From: Pseudofrankia coriaricola
GTDB lineage: Bacteria; Actinomycetota; Actinomycetes; Frankiales; Frankiaceae
Reading direction: 5' to 3'
Assembly (NCBI RefSeq): GCF_001854805.1
Contig: NZ_MBLO01000269.1
Location: 43,942 to 107,941, forward strand
Length of the DNA stretch: 64,000 bases
Position numbers and translations under genes: made by a program. Positions 8,421 to 16,645 of the stretch are shown here, one piece after another. A model generated the notes under the pieces. That model was not told the origin of the DNA, made no database searches, and worked only from the letters and a program-made list of their open reading frames with translations. Numbering within the stretch: the first letter of the stretch is position 1; every line of letters begins with the position of its first letter.

Positions 8421-9206
8421 ATGGCAATCCATTCGGACTACTGTCCGATCGCGCTGTGTGTCGAGGTACTCGGCGACCGCTGGACGCCGCTGATCATTCG
8501 TGAGCTCATGATCGGAGCGAGCGGCTTCAACGAGATTCACCGCGGTGTGTCCAGGATGAGCCGGACGCTGCTCGCGCAACGGCTCCGGCAGCTGGAGCGT
8601 CAGGGTCTCGTCATCCGGGAGTCGGCTGAGCGGGGACGTCCCGGTCGCTATGACCTGACGGCAGCGGGTTGGTCGATTACGCCCATCATCTGGGCGATGG
8701 GCCAGTGGGCCGCCGAATGGATCTTCAATGACCCGGAGGATGAGGACTGCGACGGACTGTCGCTGATCTGGCGCATGCACCAGCATGCGGTCATCGACCG
8801 GCTGCCTCGGCGACGGACGTTCGCCCACATCGTCCTCACCGGTCCCGGCGCGGCCGAGGGCTGGCTGGAGATGGAACGTCCCGTGATCACCGTCTGCAAG
8901 GACGGCCCGGGGCAGGACGCCGAGCTTTCGATCACCGCCAGCACCCGTGAGATGCACCGGTGGCTTCTCGGCCGTGCCTCGTTCCGTTCGTTGCTGGACG
9001 CCGGCCAAGCCGAGGTGCACGGTCCGGTGGAGCTGGCGCGCGACTTCCCGACCTGGTTCGACAACGGGTTCTTCGCCGCGGGCCTGCGGCGCGCGGAGCA
9101 GCGCAGCGCCGGTATGCCCGTCCCCACCTTCACCGACGTCTTCGCGGCGCACGCCGCGGCCCTCGCCGCCATTCCTGGCGCTCGCGACGAGGCGATGGCG
9201 GTGTAA
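8421..9206 (+). CDS. HxlR-family regulator with SCP2-like C-terminal domain
   Basis: A 261-residue protein, about twice the usual HxlR length. Residues 1-100 form the HxlR winged helix with the hallmark CPIALCVEVLGDRWTPLIIREL and a GRPGRYDLTAAG wing. The C-terminal half (about 130-230: AELSITASTREMHRWLLGR ... AEVHGPVELARDFPTWF) resembles the SCP2 sterol-carrier fold and could bind a hydrophobic ligand. ATG 8421 is the natural start because the winged helix follows at once. It is divergent from a methyltransferase gene. Confidence 0.85.
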   Translation: MAIHSDYCPIALCVEVLGDRWTPLIIRELMIGASGFNEIHRGVSRMSRTLLAQRLRQLERQGLVIRESAERGRPGRYDLTAAGWSITPIIWAMGQWAAEWIFNDPEDEDCDGLSLIWRMHQHAVIDRLPRRRTFAHIVLTGPGAAEGWLEMERPVITVCKDGPGQDAELSITASTREMHRWLLGRASFRSLLDAGQAEVHGPVELARDFPTWFDNGFFAAGLRRAEQRSAGMPVPTFTDVFAAHAAALAAIPGARDEAMAV

Positions 9207-9350
9207 CCCGACGCACCCCGCACCACCCGGCCAACGAAGTGTCCACGAGCCGCTACCCGGGAGTGCCGTGCCACGGGGCCCTCCGCCGGTCTTCGACGCC
9301 GTCTGATAAACGATGTCTGCGGAGGGCGGGATGGCGCGGATGGGAGACGA

Positions 9351-10496
9351 GTGGCACAGCAGTGGCTGTCTCTGGTCGCGATCGTGGCCACCGTGCCCTT
9401 GGTGGTGCTGGTCAGCAATGTGATCCATGAGATCGGGCACGCCCTGGCGGCGCTCTCCGTCGGTTACCGAGTCCGCGGCTTCGTCCTTGGCGGGACCGGC
9501 GCCGACTTCACGAGGTCCGGCAGGTTCCTGCAGTTCGGCCGCAAGTTCGGCAAGGCCACCGCGCTCGTCTCTCCCAGGCACGGCTGGGTATCGGGGTGGC
9601 GCGGGATCGTCGCCTATGGCGGTGGCATCGCGATGAACTTCGTGGCCATCGCGCTGGCGCTGCCCGACGGGCTGGGCTTCGCCCGTTGCGGCCTCACCGC
9701 GCAGTCGTGCGCGGCCAGGATCGGGAACGGGCCGCTGCCGGCGAGCGGAATGCTCGCCGAGCGGGACCTGGTCGCGTATGTCGGCGCCATCTCGATCTTG
9801 TTCTGTGGCATCAACATCTTCCAGGCGACGACGAACCTCTGGCCGCGTGTCCTCGCCTCGGGCACGGTCACCGACGCGAAACACATTCTGAACCTGGTCC
9901 ATGCGCGGCACCTGGTGGAATGGATCCAGGTCGCCGAGTCGTCCGTCGTCGTCGACCGGCCGCGGGCGCAGGTGTGGGAGTTCCTCGACAACCCCGAGAA
10001 CATGCCCCGCTACGACCCCGCCGTCATACGGGCCTACCGGAAACCGGGCACGCCGGCCGGCATCGGGCGGATCATCGTCACCGAGCGCCGCCCCGATGTT
10101 CCCGGCGCGGAGGGTCCCGCCCAGGAGACGGAGATCATCGCGTTCGAGCCGCCGCGCCGGGTGATCGTGCGCAGTGGCGGCCACCATTCCCTGCGCGCCG
10201 AGACGCTGCTGCGGGCCTTCGGCCCGGGCGCGACCCGGCTCACCCGGACCGTCTGGCTCGGGGCCAAACCGACGCTTACGCCGGAGCAGCGCAAACGCAT
10301 GATCGACGCGCTGAGCGGAATCGCCGCCGAGCTGAACCGGGACAACGAGGCGATCAGGCGCCTGCTCGAACCCGAACATCGCGATGGCCGGGTGGGCGAA
10401 CAGACCCGGATGACGCAGGCGATCCGTGTCAGGCGCAACACGCGCGCCCTCGCCCGCAGACAGCCTGAAACGCCGGCCCTGAAACGCCGGCCCTGA
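9351..10496 (+). CDS. Membrane metalloprotease (M50-like) fused to SRPBCC domain
   Basis: A 381-residue fusion. The N-terminal half is a membrane zinc-protease-like domain with HEIGH at residues 26-30 in a hydrophobic helix, a GGGIAMNF helix near 90-97, and a later NLWPR ... TDAKHIL stretch whose Asp175 could be the third zinc ligand, as in site-2-protease relatives. Residues about 196-345 form an SRPBCC (polyketide-cyclase/START-like) domain (SSVVVDRPRAQVWEFLDNPENMPRYDP). The GTG start is supported by GGGAG just upstream. The last codons run into a 14-bp tandem repeat. The combined role is unknown; the SRPBCC domain may bind a lipid-like ligand. Confidence 0.75.
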   Translation: MAQQWLSLVAIVATVPLVVLVSNVIHEIGHALAALSVGYRVRGFVLGGTGADFTRSGRFLQFGRKFGKATALVSPRHGWVSGWRGIVAYGGGIAMNFVAIALALPDGLGFARCGLTAQSCAARIGNGPLPASGMLAERDLVAYVGAISILFCGINIFQATTNLWPRVLASGTVTDAKHILNLVHARHLVEWIQVAESSVVVDRPRAQVWEFLDNPENMPRYDPAVIRAYRKPGTPAGIGRIIVTERRPDVPGAEGPAQETEIIAFEPPRRVIVRSGGHHSLRAETLLRAFGPGATRLTRTVWLGAKPTLTPEQRKRMIDALSGIAAELNRDNEAIRRLLEPEHRDGRVGEQTRMTQAIRVRRNTRALARRQPETPALKRRP

Positions 10497-10533
10497 AACG
10501 CCGGCCCTGAAGCGCCGGCCCGGAAGCGCCGTT
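10464..10533 (+). repeat. 14-bp tandem repeat CCTGAAACGCCGGC, about five copies
   Basis: Copies begin at 10464, 10478, 10492, 10506 and 10520. The first three are identical; the last two carry changes. The array covers the 3' end and stop codon of the M50-SRPBCC gene, so slippage here would alter its C-terminus. Confidence 0.85.
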
Positions 10534-10700
10534 CGCGTTTCCGGGCCAGGCGTCTTGGGATCAGGTCCCGGCGGTGGGGCCTCGGGCGTCAGGCCCAAGG
10601 GCGCGCGACAGTGGCGGAGCCGCGCGTGCCCGGAGGCTCGCCGATCTGGGCATCAGGCCCTTCCGCCTTATCGGGGGCTGTGCCCCGCGGCCAGGTGTTC

Positions 10701-11252
10701 TCAGTTCTCCGGGCCGGTCCCGTCGGCGTCAGCGGATTCGGCGAGCCAGGCGTCGACGCGGCGCTGGGCCTCGGCCGGGTCGACGTCCTCGACCCGGGTC
10801 ATGACGGCCCAGCGGTGGCCCCACGGGTCGAGGAACGCGGCGAAGCGGTCGCCGGTGACGAAGGTCGACGGCTCGCCATACCCCTTCGCGCCGAGCTGGA
10901 CGGCCCGCGCATAGGCCGCGTCGACGTCCGGCAGGTAGGCGACGGTGGAGCGGCTGACGTCGTCGCCGCCGGACGCCGCGACCAGGTGGTGGTCGGGGGC
11001 GGGGTCGGAGAGCTGCATCCGGCCGTTGGCGACCTCGAGCTCGCAGTGAGCGACCTTGCCGTCGGGGGTGTCGTTGCGGCCGACGACCCGGGCGCCGAGC
11101 ACCGCCTCGTAGAACGCGATCGCCTGCTCGGCGCCGTTGACGACGAAGAACGGCGTCAGCGTTGTGTATCCGGCGGGCACCGGGCTTACGGCCGGCGTCG
11201 GCCCGGTGGTGGTGGCAGTGGTGTCGCCGCGGTGGCTGGTGTCTGTGGTCAT
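10701..11252 (-). CDS. VOC-family protein (PhnB/YdcB-like glyoxalase fold)
   Basis: A 183-residue single-polypeptide VOC protein. After a Thr-rich leader of about 28 residues it shows LTPFFVVNGAEQAIAFYEAVLGA and later FAAFLDPWGHRWAVMTR, the pattern of the PhnB-like branch whose enzymatic role is largely unproven. Its start lies 27 bp from the start of the divergent AraC gene, so their promoters overlap and the AraC protein probably regulates it. Confidence 0.85.
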   Translation of the reverse strand: MTTDTSHRGDTTATTTGPTPAVSPVPAGYTTLTPFFVVNGAEQAIAFYEAVLGARVVGRNDTPDGKVAHCELEVANGRMQLSDPAPDHHLVAASGGDDVSRSTVAYLPDVDAAYARAVQLGAKGYGEPSTFVTGDRFAAFLDPWGHRWAVMTRVEDVDPAEAQRRVDAWLAESADADGTGPEN

Positions 11253-11279
11253 GGCCGCGATCGTGCCTACGCTGGCGGG

Positions 11280-12392
11280 GTGCGGCCTTGGACGAACGCG
11301 ACACCGCCAGCGGCATCGGAAGATCCGGGAGCGCGGCCACCCGGGACGCCGTCGTCGTGGCCGGGTGCGGGCGCGGCGCCCCGGTCACTGCCGCCCGAGC
11401 TGCCGCGGCCGCCGACGGCGTCGCTCGCCGGCGTGCTGCGTCCCGATGAGGGGCTGCGGCACTTCACGTTGGGCCGTCTGGCGGCGCATCCGGATCTCGG
11501 GCTCTGGGTCGAGCGGTACTGGACAGTTCGCTGGGACCTGCCGCCCGGTACGTCGTATCTCTCGTCGGTGCTGAGCCACCCGGCGGTGCACCTGTCGGTG
11601 GAGTCCGGCGCCGGCCCACGGCACGGGTACGCGATGCCAGGGACACTCGTACACGGCGTGGTGACCCGGCGCTTCGACATCCTGCTCCACGGTGAGGGCC
11701 GGGTTTTCGGGGTGAAGTTCCGCCCGGGTGGCTTCGCCGCGTTCCTGGGTGCCGACGTCGCCGCCTACACCGACCGCGCCGTTCCGCTGGCGGACGCACT
11801 CACCACCCGGGCCGGACCCGCCGACGCGGCCGACGCGGCCGACGCCGACGACGGGGTCGCCGACGCCGACGCCGCGCGGGAGCGCCCGGGTGAGAACGCG
11901 GGTGACTTCGCCGGCCGGCCGGCGGCGCTGGCCAAGGACGCCCATGACCTGCAGGCGGCGATCCTCGCCGCGACGGAGGACGAGGAACGAGTCGCCCTGA
12001 TGGACGAGTTCCTCCTGGCCAGGAGGCCCGCCCCCGACCCGCGATATGAGCAGGTGCTGGCGATCGCCGCCGACATGCTGGCCGACCGCGCGCTCACCGC
12101 CGTCCAGGCCGTCGCCGAGCGGCACGACATCGAGCTCCGCACGCTGCAGCGCCTCTTCCGCCACTACGTCGGCGTCGGCCCGAAGTGGGTGCTGCGCCGC
12201 TTCCGCCTGCACGACGCCCAGGCCGCCCTCGACGCCGCGGCGGCGGCCGGTGACCCGGCCGGCATCAATCTCGCGGAGCTTGCCGCCAGCCTCGGCTGGT
12301 TCGACCAGGCCCACTTCAACCGCGACTTCCGGGAGGCCGTCGGCGTTCCACCCGGCGTCTACGCCGCGTCCGCCGTCACCGCGGGCCGCTGA
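11280..12392 (+). CDS. AraC-family transcriptional regulator
   Basis: A 370-residue regulator. The N-terminal half (WVERYWTVRWDLP, VSVESGAG..., GVKFRPGGFAAFL) is the sensing domain common in actinobacterial AraC proteins. The C-terminal third has the two AraC helix-turn-helices (VQAVAERHDIELRTLQRLFRHYVGVGPK and INLAELAASLGWFDQAHFNRDFREAVG). An unusual Asp/Ala-rich linker (ADAADAADADD) joins the halves. The GTG at 11280 is the first plausible start after the divergent VOC start. The frame is open far upstream, but that is antisense to the VOC gene. Confidence 0.85.
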   Translation: MRPWTNATPPAASEDPGARPPGTPSSWPGAGAAPRSLPPELPRPPTASLAGVLRPDEGLRHFTLGRLAAHPDLGLWVERYWTVRWDLPPGTSYLSSVLSHPAVHLSVESGAGPRHGYAMPGTLVHGVVTRRFDILLHGEGRVFGVKFRPGGFAAFLGADVAAYTDRAVPLADALTTRAGPADAADAADADDGVADADAARERPGENAGDFAGRPAALAKDAHDLQAAILAATEDEERVALMDEFLLARRPAPDPRYEQVLAIAADMLADRALTAVQAVAERHDIELRTLQRLFRHYVGVGPKWVLRRFRLHDAQAALDAAAAAGDPAGINLAELAASLGWFDQAHFNRDFREAVGVPPGVYAASAVTAGR

Positions 12393-12559
12393 ACCGCCCG
12401 GGTGCATTCGAGCGCCGTACGGCAGGGTTACAGTCGCGACGTTCCACGGCTCGTGCCTGGCCGGCAGACTTGCGGCCAGTCGTCCACTCGGGACGTGCAC
12501 GGCTGACAAGAATCTTAATGGCTGAAAATTGCCTAAAAGGCCTCGGCGCGGGCTTTGAA

Positions 12560-12614
12560 TCCCGGGGCGCTCCCAGGAATCTCCCAGGGAATTCCCAGGT
12601 TGGGTGGACACGCT
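12560..12614 (+). promoter_or_regulatory. Promoter P1: four 7-bp direct repeats at 11-bp spacing plus a -10-like box
   Basis: Four heptamers start exactly 11 bp apart: TCCCGGG (12560), TCCCAGG (12571), TCCCAGG (12582) and TCCCAGG (12593). A -10-like CACGCT (12609-12614) ends 8 bp before the ATG at 12622, suggesting a leaderless transcript. Heptamers with 4-bp spacers on the same face of the helix are the pattern bound by tandem OmpR/PhoP-type dimers. Confidence 0.65.
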
Positions 12615-12621
12615 TGGCGCC

Positions 12622-14199
12622 ATGAACTCCACGCGGGCCCCAGACGACGGGACTACGGCGACCGAACTCGGTCCCCCCGACTCGACCGGCGCGAGGCGGA
12701 CGATGTCCGGTCAGCGGCACGAGTCCGTGCCGACGGTGGAGACGTCGCCCGGCCGGGAGTACCGGTTCGGCTCCGCCGGTGCCGCGGGCCGCCACCGGAC
12801 GGCGGCCGAGGCCGCGAGCCGGGGCAGTGATCGGGCAGTCGTCCGGTCGTCGCGCTGGGGTGCGCGGCGGTCGGCGGGGTGGCGGGGGCGGCTCGCGGTG
12901 CGGGCTGGGCTGGTGGCCTGGGGCGTCCTGGTCGTGGCGCTGTGGTGGTTGGGCACCTCAGGGACCGGTGTGCGCGGGGGCGCGGCCGTGATGACGGCGT
13001 TCGGCCGGGTCTGCGGGCTGCTCGCGGCCTATCTGATGTTGGTCGAGCTGCTGCTGATGGCGCGGGTTCCGGCATTTGAACGGGCTGTCGGCCTGGACCG
13101 GCTGGCGGCCTGGCACCGAGGGCTGGGTACCAACGTCGTGTTGCTGATGGTTCTGCATGTCCTGCTGACCGTCTGGGGCTACGCGCTTGCTGACCATAAC
13201 CAGCCGGTGTCCGAGTTGTTCACGGTGATCACGACCTATCCGGAGATGTGGAAGGCGACGATCGGTGTGTTGCTGTTCGTCGCGGTCGGGGTGGCCAGCG
13301 CCCGTGCGCTGCGCCCGCGGATCTCCTACGAGGCCTGGTACCTCCTGCACCTGACGAGCTATGTAGCTGTACTTCTGGTCTTCGGGCACCAGACGGCGAC
13401 CGGTGCCGAGTTCGTTGGCCATCCGGTCAACCAGCGCATCTGGCAGGCGATGTACGTGGCCGTCGCCGCCTGCCTCGTCATCTGGCGGCTGGTCCTGCCA
13501 CTCGCCGCGATTGTCCGGCATCGGCTGCGGGTGGAGCGCGTCGTCGAAGAAGCACCCGGGGTCGTTTCGGTGTGGCTCCGCGGCCGGCAGTTGGACCGGC
13601 TCGGTGCGCGATCCGGGCAGTTCTTGCTGTGGCGGTTCCTCGCGCCTGGGCATTGGATCAGCGCTCATCCCTATTCGCTGTCCGCCCCGCCCCAGCCGAA
13701 CCAGCTACGTATCACGATCAAGGCCGCCGGTGACCACTCGAGCACGATCGCCCGCCTTCGACCCGGCACGTTTGTCGTCGCCGAGGGCCCGTTCGGGCGG
13801 TTCACCGCCCAGCAGGCCACCTGCGGCAAATCGTTGCTCGTCGCGGGCGGCAGTGGGATCGGGCCGGTCCGGGCGCTCGCGGAGGATCTCGCAGGTCGCG
13901 GCGACGATGTCATCGTCGTCCATCGGGTGCGTAGAACGCACGATCTCGCACTGGGGCGGGAGCTGCGGCGTATCTCGAGCAACCAGCGGCTGCTGGTGCA
14001 CGGCGTCGTCGGGTCGCGGCGTGAGCTTGGGTATGACCCGATGTCGGCCGACCTGCTTGCCGAGTCGGTGCCGGACGTGATCGAGCGCGACGTCTTCATC
14101 TGCGGACCCGCCGGGCTGACCCACGGGCTTGTCCGCTCACTGCGCGCTCTCGGCCTCGCCGACGACCAGATCCACACCGAGGACTTCTCGCTGCGCTGA
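12622..14199 (+). CDS. Ferric-reductase-like transmembrane flavoprotein, copy 1
   Basis: A 525-residue membrane oxidoreductase. Six helices (about 93-295) carry candidate heme histidines at H165, H179, H243 and H256, as in ferric-reductase/NOX-like domains. A cytoplasmic ferredoxin-reductase part follows: FAD motif HPYSLS (349-354) and NAD(P) motif GGSGIGPVRAL (409-419), with a final CGP near the end. It would pass electrons from NAD(P)H across the membrane. The first 85 residues are disordered. ATG 12622 is supported by the P1 promoter spacing. It is followed by an FMN-binding protein and ApbE, its likely acceptor and that acceptor's maturation enzyme. Confidence 0.85.
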   Translation: MNSTRAPDDGTTATELGPPDSTGARRTMSGQRHESVPTVETSPGREYRFGSAGAAGRHRTAAEAASRGSDRAVVRSSRWGARRSAGWRGRLAVRAGLVAWGVLVVALWWLGTSGTGVRGGAAVMTAFGRVCGLLAAYLMLVELLLMARVPAFERAVGLDRLAAWHRGLGTNVVLLMVLHVLLTVWGYALADHNQPVSELFTVITTYPEMWKATIGVLLFVAVGVASARALRPRISYEAWYLLHLTSYVAVLLVFGHQTATGAEFVGHPVNQRIWQAMYVAVAACLVIWRLVLPLAAIVRHRLRVERVVEEAPGVVSVWLRGRQLDRLGARSGQFLLWRFLAPGHWISAHPYSLSAPPQPNQLRITIKAAGDHSSTIARLRPGTFVVAEGPFGRFTAQQATCGKSLLVAGGSGIGPVRALAEDLAGRGDDVIVVHRVRRTHDLALGRELRRISSNQRLLVHGVVGSRRELGYDPMSADLLAESVPDVIERDVFICGPAGLTHGLVRSLRALGLADDQIHTEDFSLR

Positions 14200-14255
14200 C
14201 CGCTCCGCTGACGTGCGGGACCGGAACCGAAGACCGAAGAAGAAAGGAGGTGGCG

Positions 14256-14306
14256 GTGCCTTCACCCGGTCCCTGGGCCGGAAGCAGGCGCCGCGACTTG
14301 ACATGA
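14256..14306 (+). CDS. 16-codon leader ORF coupling reductase and FMN-binding gene (copy 1)
   Basis: The best ribosome site in this gap (AAAGGAGG, about 14243-14250) points to GTG 14256, which encodes 16 residues and stops at a TGA (14304-14306) overlapping the ATG 14303 of the FMN-binding gene. The second cassette has the same arrangement at 20621-20668. This suggests that termination of the short frame feeds re-initiation at the FMN-binding gene, which has no good site of its own. Expression is inferred, not shown. Confidence 0.4.
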   Translation: MPSPGPWAGSRRRDLT

Positions 14307-14950
14307 ACCTCAACGCCGGGAAGCCCTATCGGGCGCGGCTTGGCTTCGCCGGACTACTGGGAACCGTCGTTCTCGTCGTCGGCGGCAAGGCCATGGCCAC
14401 CCAGGGAGACCAACCCGCCGCGCTCGCCATGCCGAGCACGTCCGGGACGGGTCAGTTCTCCACGGGGTCCTCCAGCAGTAGCGGAGACGAGGCGTCGTCT
14501 GGCGACGAGGCCTCAGGGAACGACGGCACGGTGACGGCCACCCCGACCCCATCCGCCAGCGCCGGCTCAACCGGTTCCAGCAGCGCTGGATCCACCGGCG
14601 GTTCCGGCTCGACCGCCTCGGGCACGTCAGGCTCGGGCTCCTCCAGCGGTACATCGGGCACTACATCGGGCACGAGGACTGTCACCGGCGACCCGACGGA
14701 CACGAGGTATGGGGCAGTACAAGTACAACTCGTCATCAGCGGTAACAAGATCACCGATGTGATCACTCTCCAGGTACCGGACCGGGAGCGACGCGACATC
14801 GAGATCAACAGCCAGGCTGTGCCGATCCTGCGGCAGGAGGTCCTCACGGCCCAGAGCGCCAAGATCGATGTCGTTTCCGGCGCCTCTTACACCAGCAGTG
14901 GGTATGCGTGGTCCGTGCAGTCCGCGATCGACAAGGCGGGGCTGACGTGA
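14303..14950 (+). CDS. Membrane-anchored FMN-binding (flavinylated) protein, copy 1
   Basis: A 215-residue protein. An N-terminal hydrophobic segment (about 14-30) anchors or exports it. A long Ser/Thr/Gly-rich linker (about 45-130) follows, then an FMN_bind domain like that of RnfG/NqrC. The flavinylation motif D-V-V-S-G-A-S lies at about 189-195; ApbE would attach FMN through a phosphoester, here on Ser195 rather than the usual Thr. ATG 14303 is conserved between both cassettes (MNLNAGK). It overlaps the leader ORF upstream and apbE downstream. Its likely role is an extracytoplasmic electron carrier fed by the upstream reductase. Confidence 0.85.
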   Translation: MNLNAGKPYRARLGFAGLLGTVVLVVGGKAMATQGDQPAALAMPSTSGTGQFSTGSSSSSGDEASSGDEASGNDGTVTATPTPSASAGSTGSSSAGSTGGSGSTASGTSGSGSSSGTSGTTSGTRTVTGDPTDTRYGAVQVQLVISGNKITDVITLQVPDRERRDIEINSQAVPILRQEVLTAQSAKIDVVSGASYTSSGYAWSVQSAIDKAGLT

Positions 14951-15873
14951 TGGCGGACGGGCGGCCGGGCCATGTGCATGTGGAGCCGGTGATGGGGACG
15001 GTCGTGAGCATCGCCGTCCGGTCGCCGTCGAGAACGGCCGGTCTCCACGGCCCGCCATCGGATGGGGCGGGTCCCGCGGCGCTGGGTGTGGACGCGGCGA
15101 TCGCGGTGGCGGTGGCGGCACTGCGGCAAACGGATGAGGATTTCAGTACCTTCAGGGCGGGGTCGTGGGTCTCCCGGCTGCGGCGCGGCGAGATCGGTCT
15201 GGAGGACTGCCCTGGGCATGTTCGGGAGGTCTACCGGCTTGCCGAGGCCTGCCGGGACCGCAGCGGCGGCTGGTTCGATCCGGCGTGGCGTGGTGACGGC
15301 ACTTTGGATCCGACTGGTCTGGTGAAGGGCTGGGCGGCGGACGTCGCTTCGGCGGCGCTGTCCCTGGCTGGAGTTGCCGACTATTGTGTGAACGCGGCCG
15401 GGGATCTGCGTCTGCGTGGCGCACCGGCGCCGTGGCGGGTGGGGATCGCGGACCCGTTTCACCGGGATCGGATCGTCGCTGTCGTCGAGGGCACGAATCT
15501 GGCTGTGGCCACTTCTGGCATCGCCGAGCAGGGTGGCCATGTCGTCGATCCGTGGACGAGAGAGCCCGCGTCGGGTCTCGCCTCCGTCACGGTTGTTGGG
15601 CCGGATCTGGCGTTGGCCGATGCCTACGCGACCGCGGGTCTTGCCGCGGGCCGGAACGCACCGGAACTTTTGAACGACCTCGCCCGTGACGGCTGGGAGT
15701 GGCTCACTGTCGACTCGACCGGTGGGGTGGCCTACTCGGCTGGTTTCCGCGGTCAGCCTGGCCAGTCCGGCCTGGCGGTCGCGGCGTGCTTCAGCTACGT
15801 GGGACAGGTCGCCGCCGCCACACTTCCATCGGTCATCGGGCCGGACCTGCCAAGGGCGAGACTGGGTTTGTGA
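14950..15873 (+). CDS. apbE: ApbE-like FAD:protein FMN transferase, copy 1
   Basis: A 307-residue ApbE-family enzyme that uses FAD to attach FMN to Ser/Thr of target proteins outside the cytoplasm. Family motifs are present: VMGTVVSI at the N-terminus, DFSTFRAGSWVSRLRRGE, GLVKGWAADVAS, the NAAGDLRLRG core and the metal-site region LADAYATAGLAAG. No signal peptide or lipobox is evident, as is common in actinobacterial members. The start overlaps the stop of the FMN-binding gene by one base (TGATG), and its own stop overlaps the response-regulator start, so the whole set is one operon. Confidence 0.9.
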   Translation: MADGRPGHVHVEPVMGTVVSIAVRSPSRTAGLHGPPSDGAGPAALGVDAAIAVAVAALRQTDEDFSTFRAGSWVSRLRRGEIGLEDCPGHVREVYRLAEACRDRSGGWFDPAWRGDGTLDPTGLVKGWAADVASAALSLAGVADYCVNAAGDLRLRGAPAPWRVGIADPFHRDRIVAVVEGTNLAVATSGIAEQGGHVVDPWTREPASGLASVTVVGPDLALADAYATAGLAAGRNAPELLNDLARDGWEWLTVDSTGGVAYSAGFRGQPGQSGLAVAACFSYVGQVAAATLPSVIGPDLPRARLGL

Positions 15874-16628
15874 CGGCATCGGTGAGTCCATCGGCGGGGG
15901 ACTCGGCCCGCACCTCGACAGGTGGCGCGGGCGGCCCGCGGGTCAGGGTCCTGGTCGTCGACGACGAGGAGGCGATCACCGATCTTGTCGCCATGGCGCT
16001 GCGGTATGAGGGCTTCGAGATAGCCGCCGTGCACTCGGGCCAGGCCGCGCTGACCCGGGTCGCGCTGGACCCGCCGGATCTGCTCGTGCTCGACGTCATG
16101 CTCCCGGACATCGACGGGTTCGCCGTCTGCGAGCGGTTGCGCCACGCGGGGCATGGCGTTCCGACTCTGTTCCTCACGGCCCGCGACACCACCGAGGACA
16201 AGGTGCGCGGGCTGACCCTCGGCGGCGATGACTACGTGACCAAGCCGTTCGCGGTCTCCGAACTGGTGGCCCGAGTCCGCGCGGTCCTGCGGCGCGCCGG
16301 TACCGCCGCGCCCGGCGATGACGGGCCCGCGCCGCTGCGCTTCGCCGACCTGGAACTCGACCCACGGACCAGGGATGTCCGCCGCGCCGGGCGTCTTGTC
16401 GAGCTGACCGTGACGGAGTACCGCCTTTTGCACTACCTGCTCACCAATGCCCGCGCCGTCCTGACCCGGGCCCAGATCCTCGACCACGTCTGGGGCCATG
16501 ACTTCAGCGGGGAAGCCAGCGTCCTGGAGACCTACATCAGCTACCTGCGGCGAAAGATCGACGATGTTCAGCCGCCGCTGATTCACACGGTGCGCGGGGT
16601 CGGCTACGTGCTGCGCCTACCGCGCTGA
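15870..16628 (+). CDS. OmpR-family response regulator (RR1)
   Basis: A 252-residue regulator: receiver domain at about 25-140 with acidic pocket DDEE, phospho-acceptor Asp75 (VLDVMLPD) and Lys125 (TKPF), then an OmpR/PhoB winged helix at about 155-250 (LTVTEYRLLHYLL, YISYLRRKID, RGVGYVLR). The GTG start overlaps the apbE stop (GTGA) and ties it to cassette 1. Its kinase follows 17 bp later. The closest style is the PhoP/TcrX-like actinobacterial group. It probably binds the P1 and P2 repeat arrays; this is inference. Confidence 0.9.
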   Translation: MTASVSPSAGDSARTSTGGAGGPRVRVLVVDDEEAITDLVAMALRYEGFEIAAVHSGQAALTRVALDPPDLLVLDVMLPDIDGFAVCERLRHAGHGVPTLFLTARDTTEDKVRGLTLGGDDYVTKPFAVSELVARVRAVLRRAGTAAPGDDGPAPLRFADLELDPRTRDVRRAGRLVELTVTEYRLLHYLLTNARAVLTRAQILDHVWGHDFSGEASVLETYISYLRRKIDDVQPPLIHTVRGVGYVLRLPR

Positions 16629-16645
16629 TCTCGGCGGGAGCTGGT

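Noticed and set aside
8361..10598. A 745-residue minus-strand frame
   Set aside because: Antisense to the HxlR and M50-SRPBCC genes, both of which have clear motifs on the plus strand.
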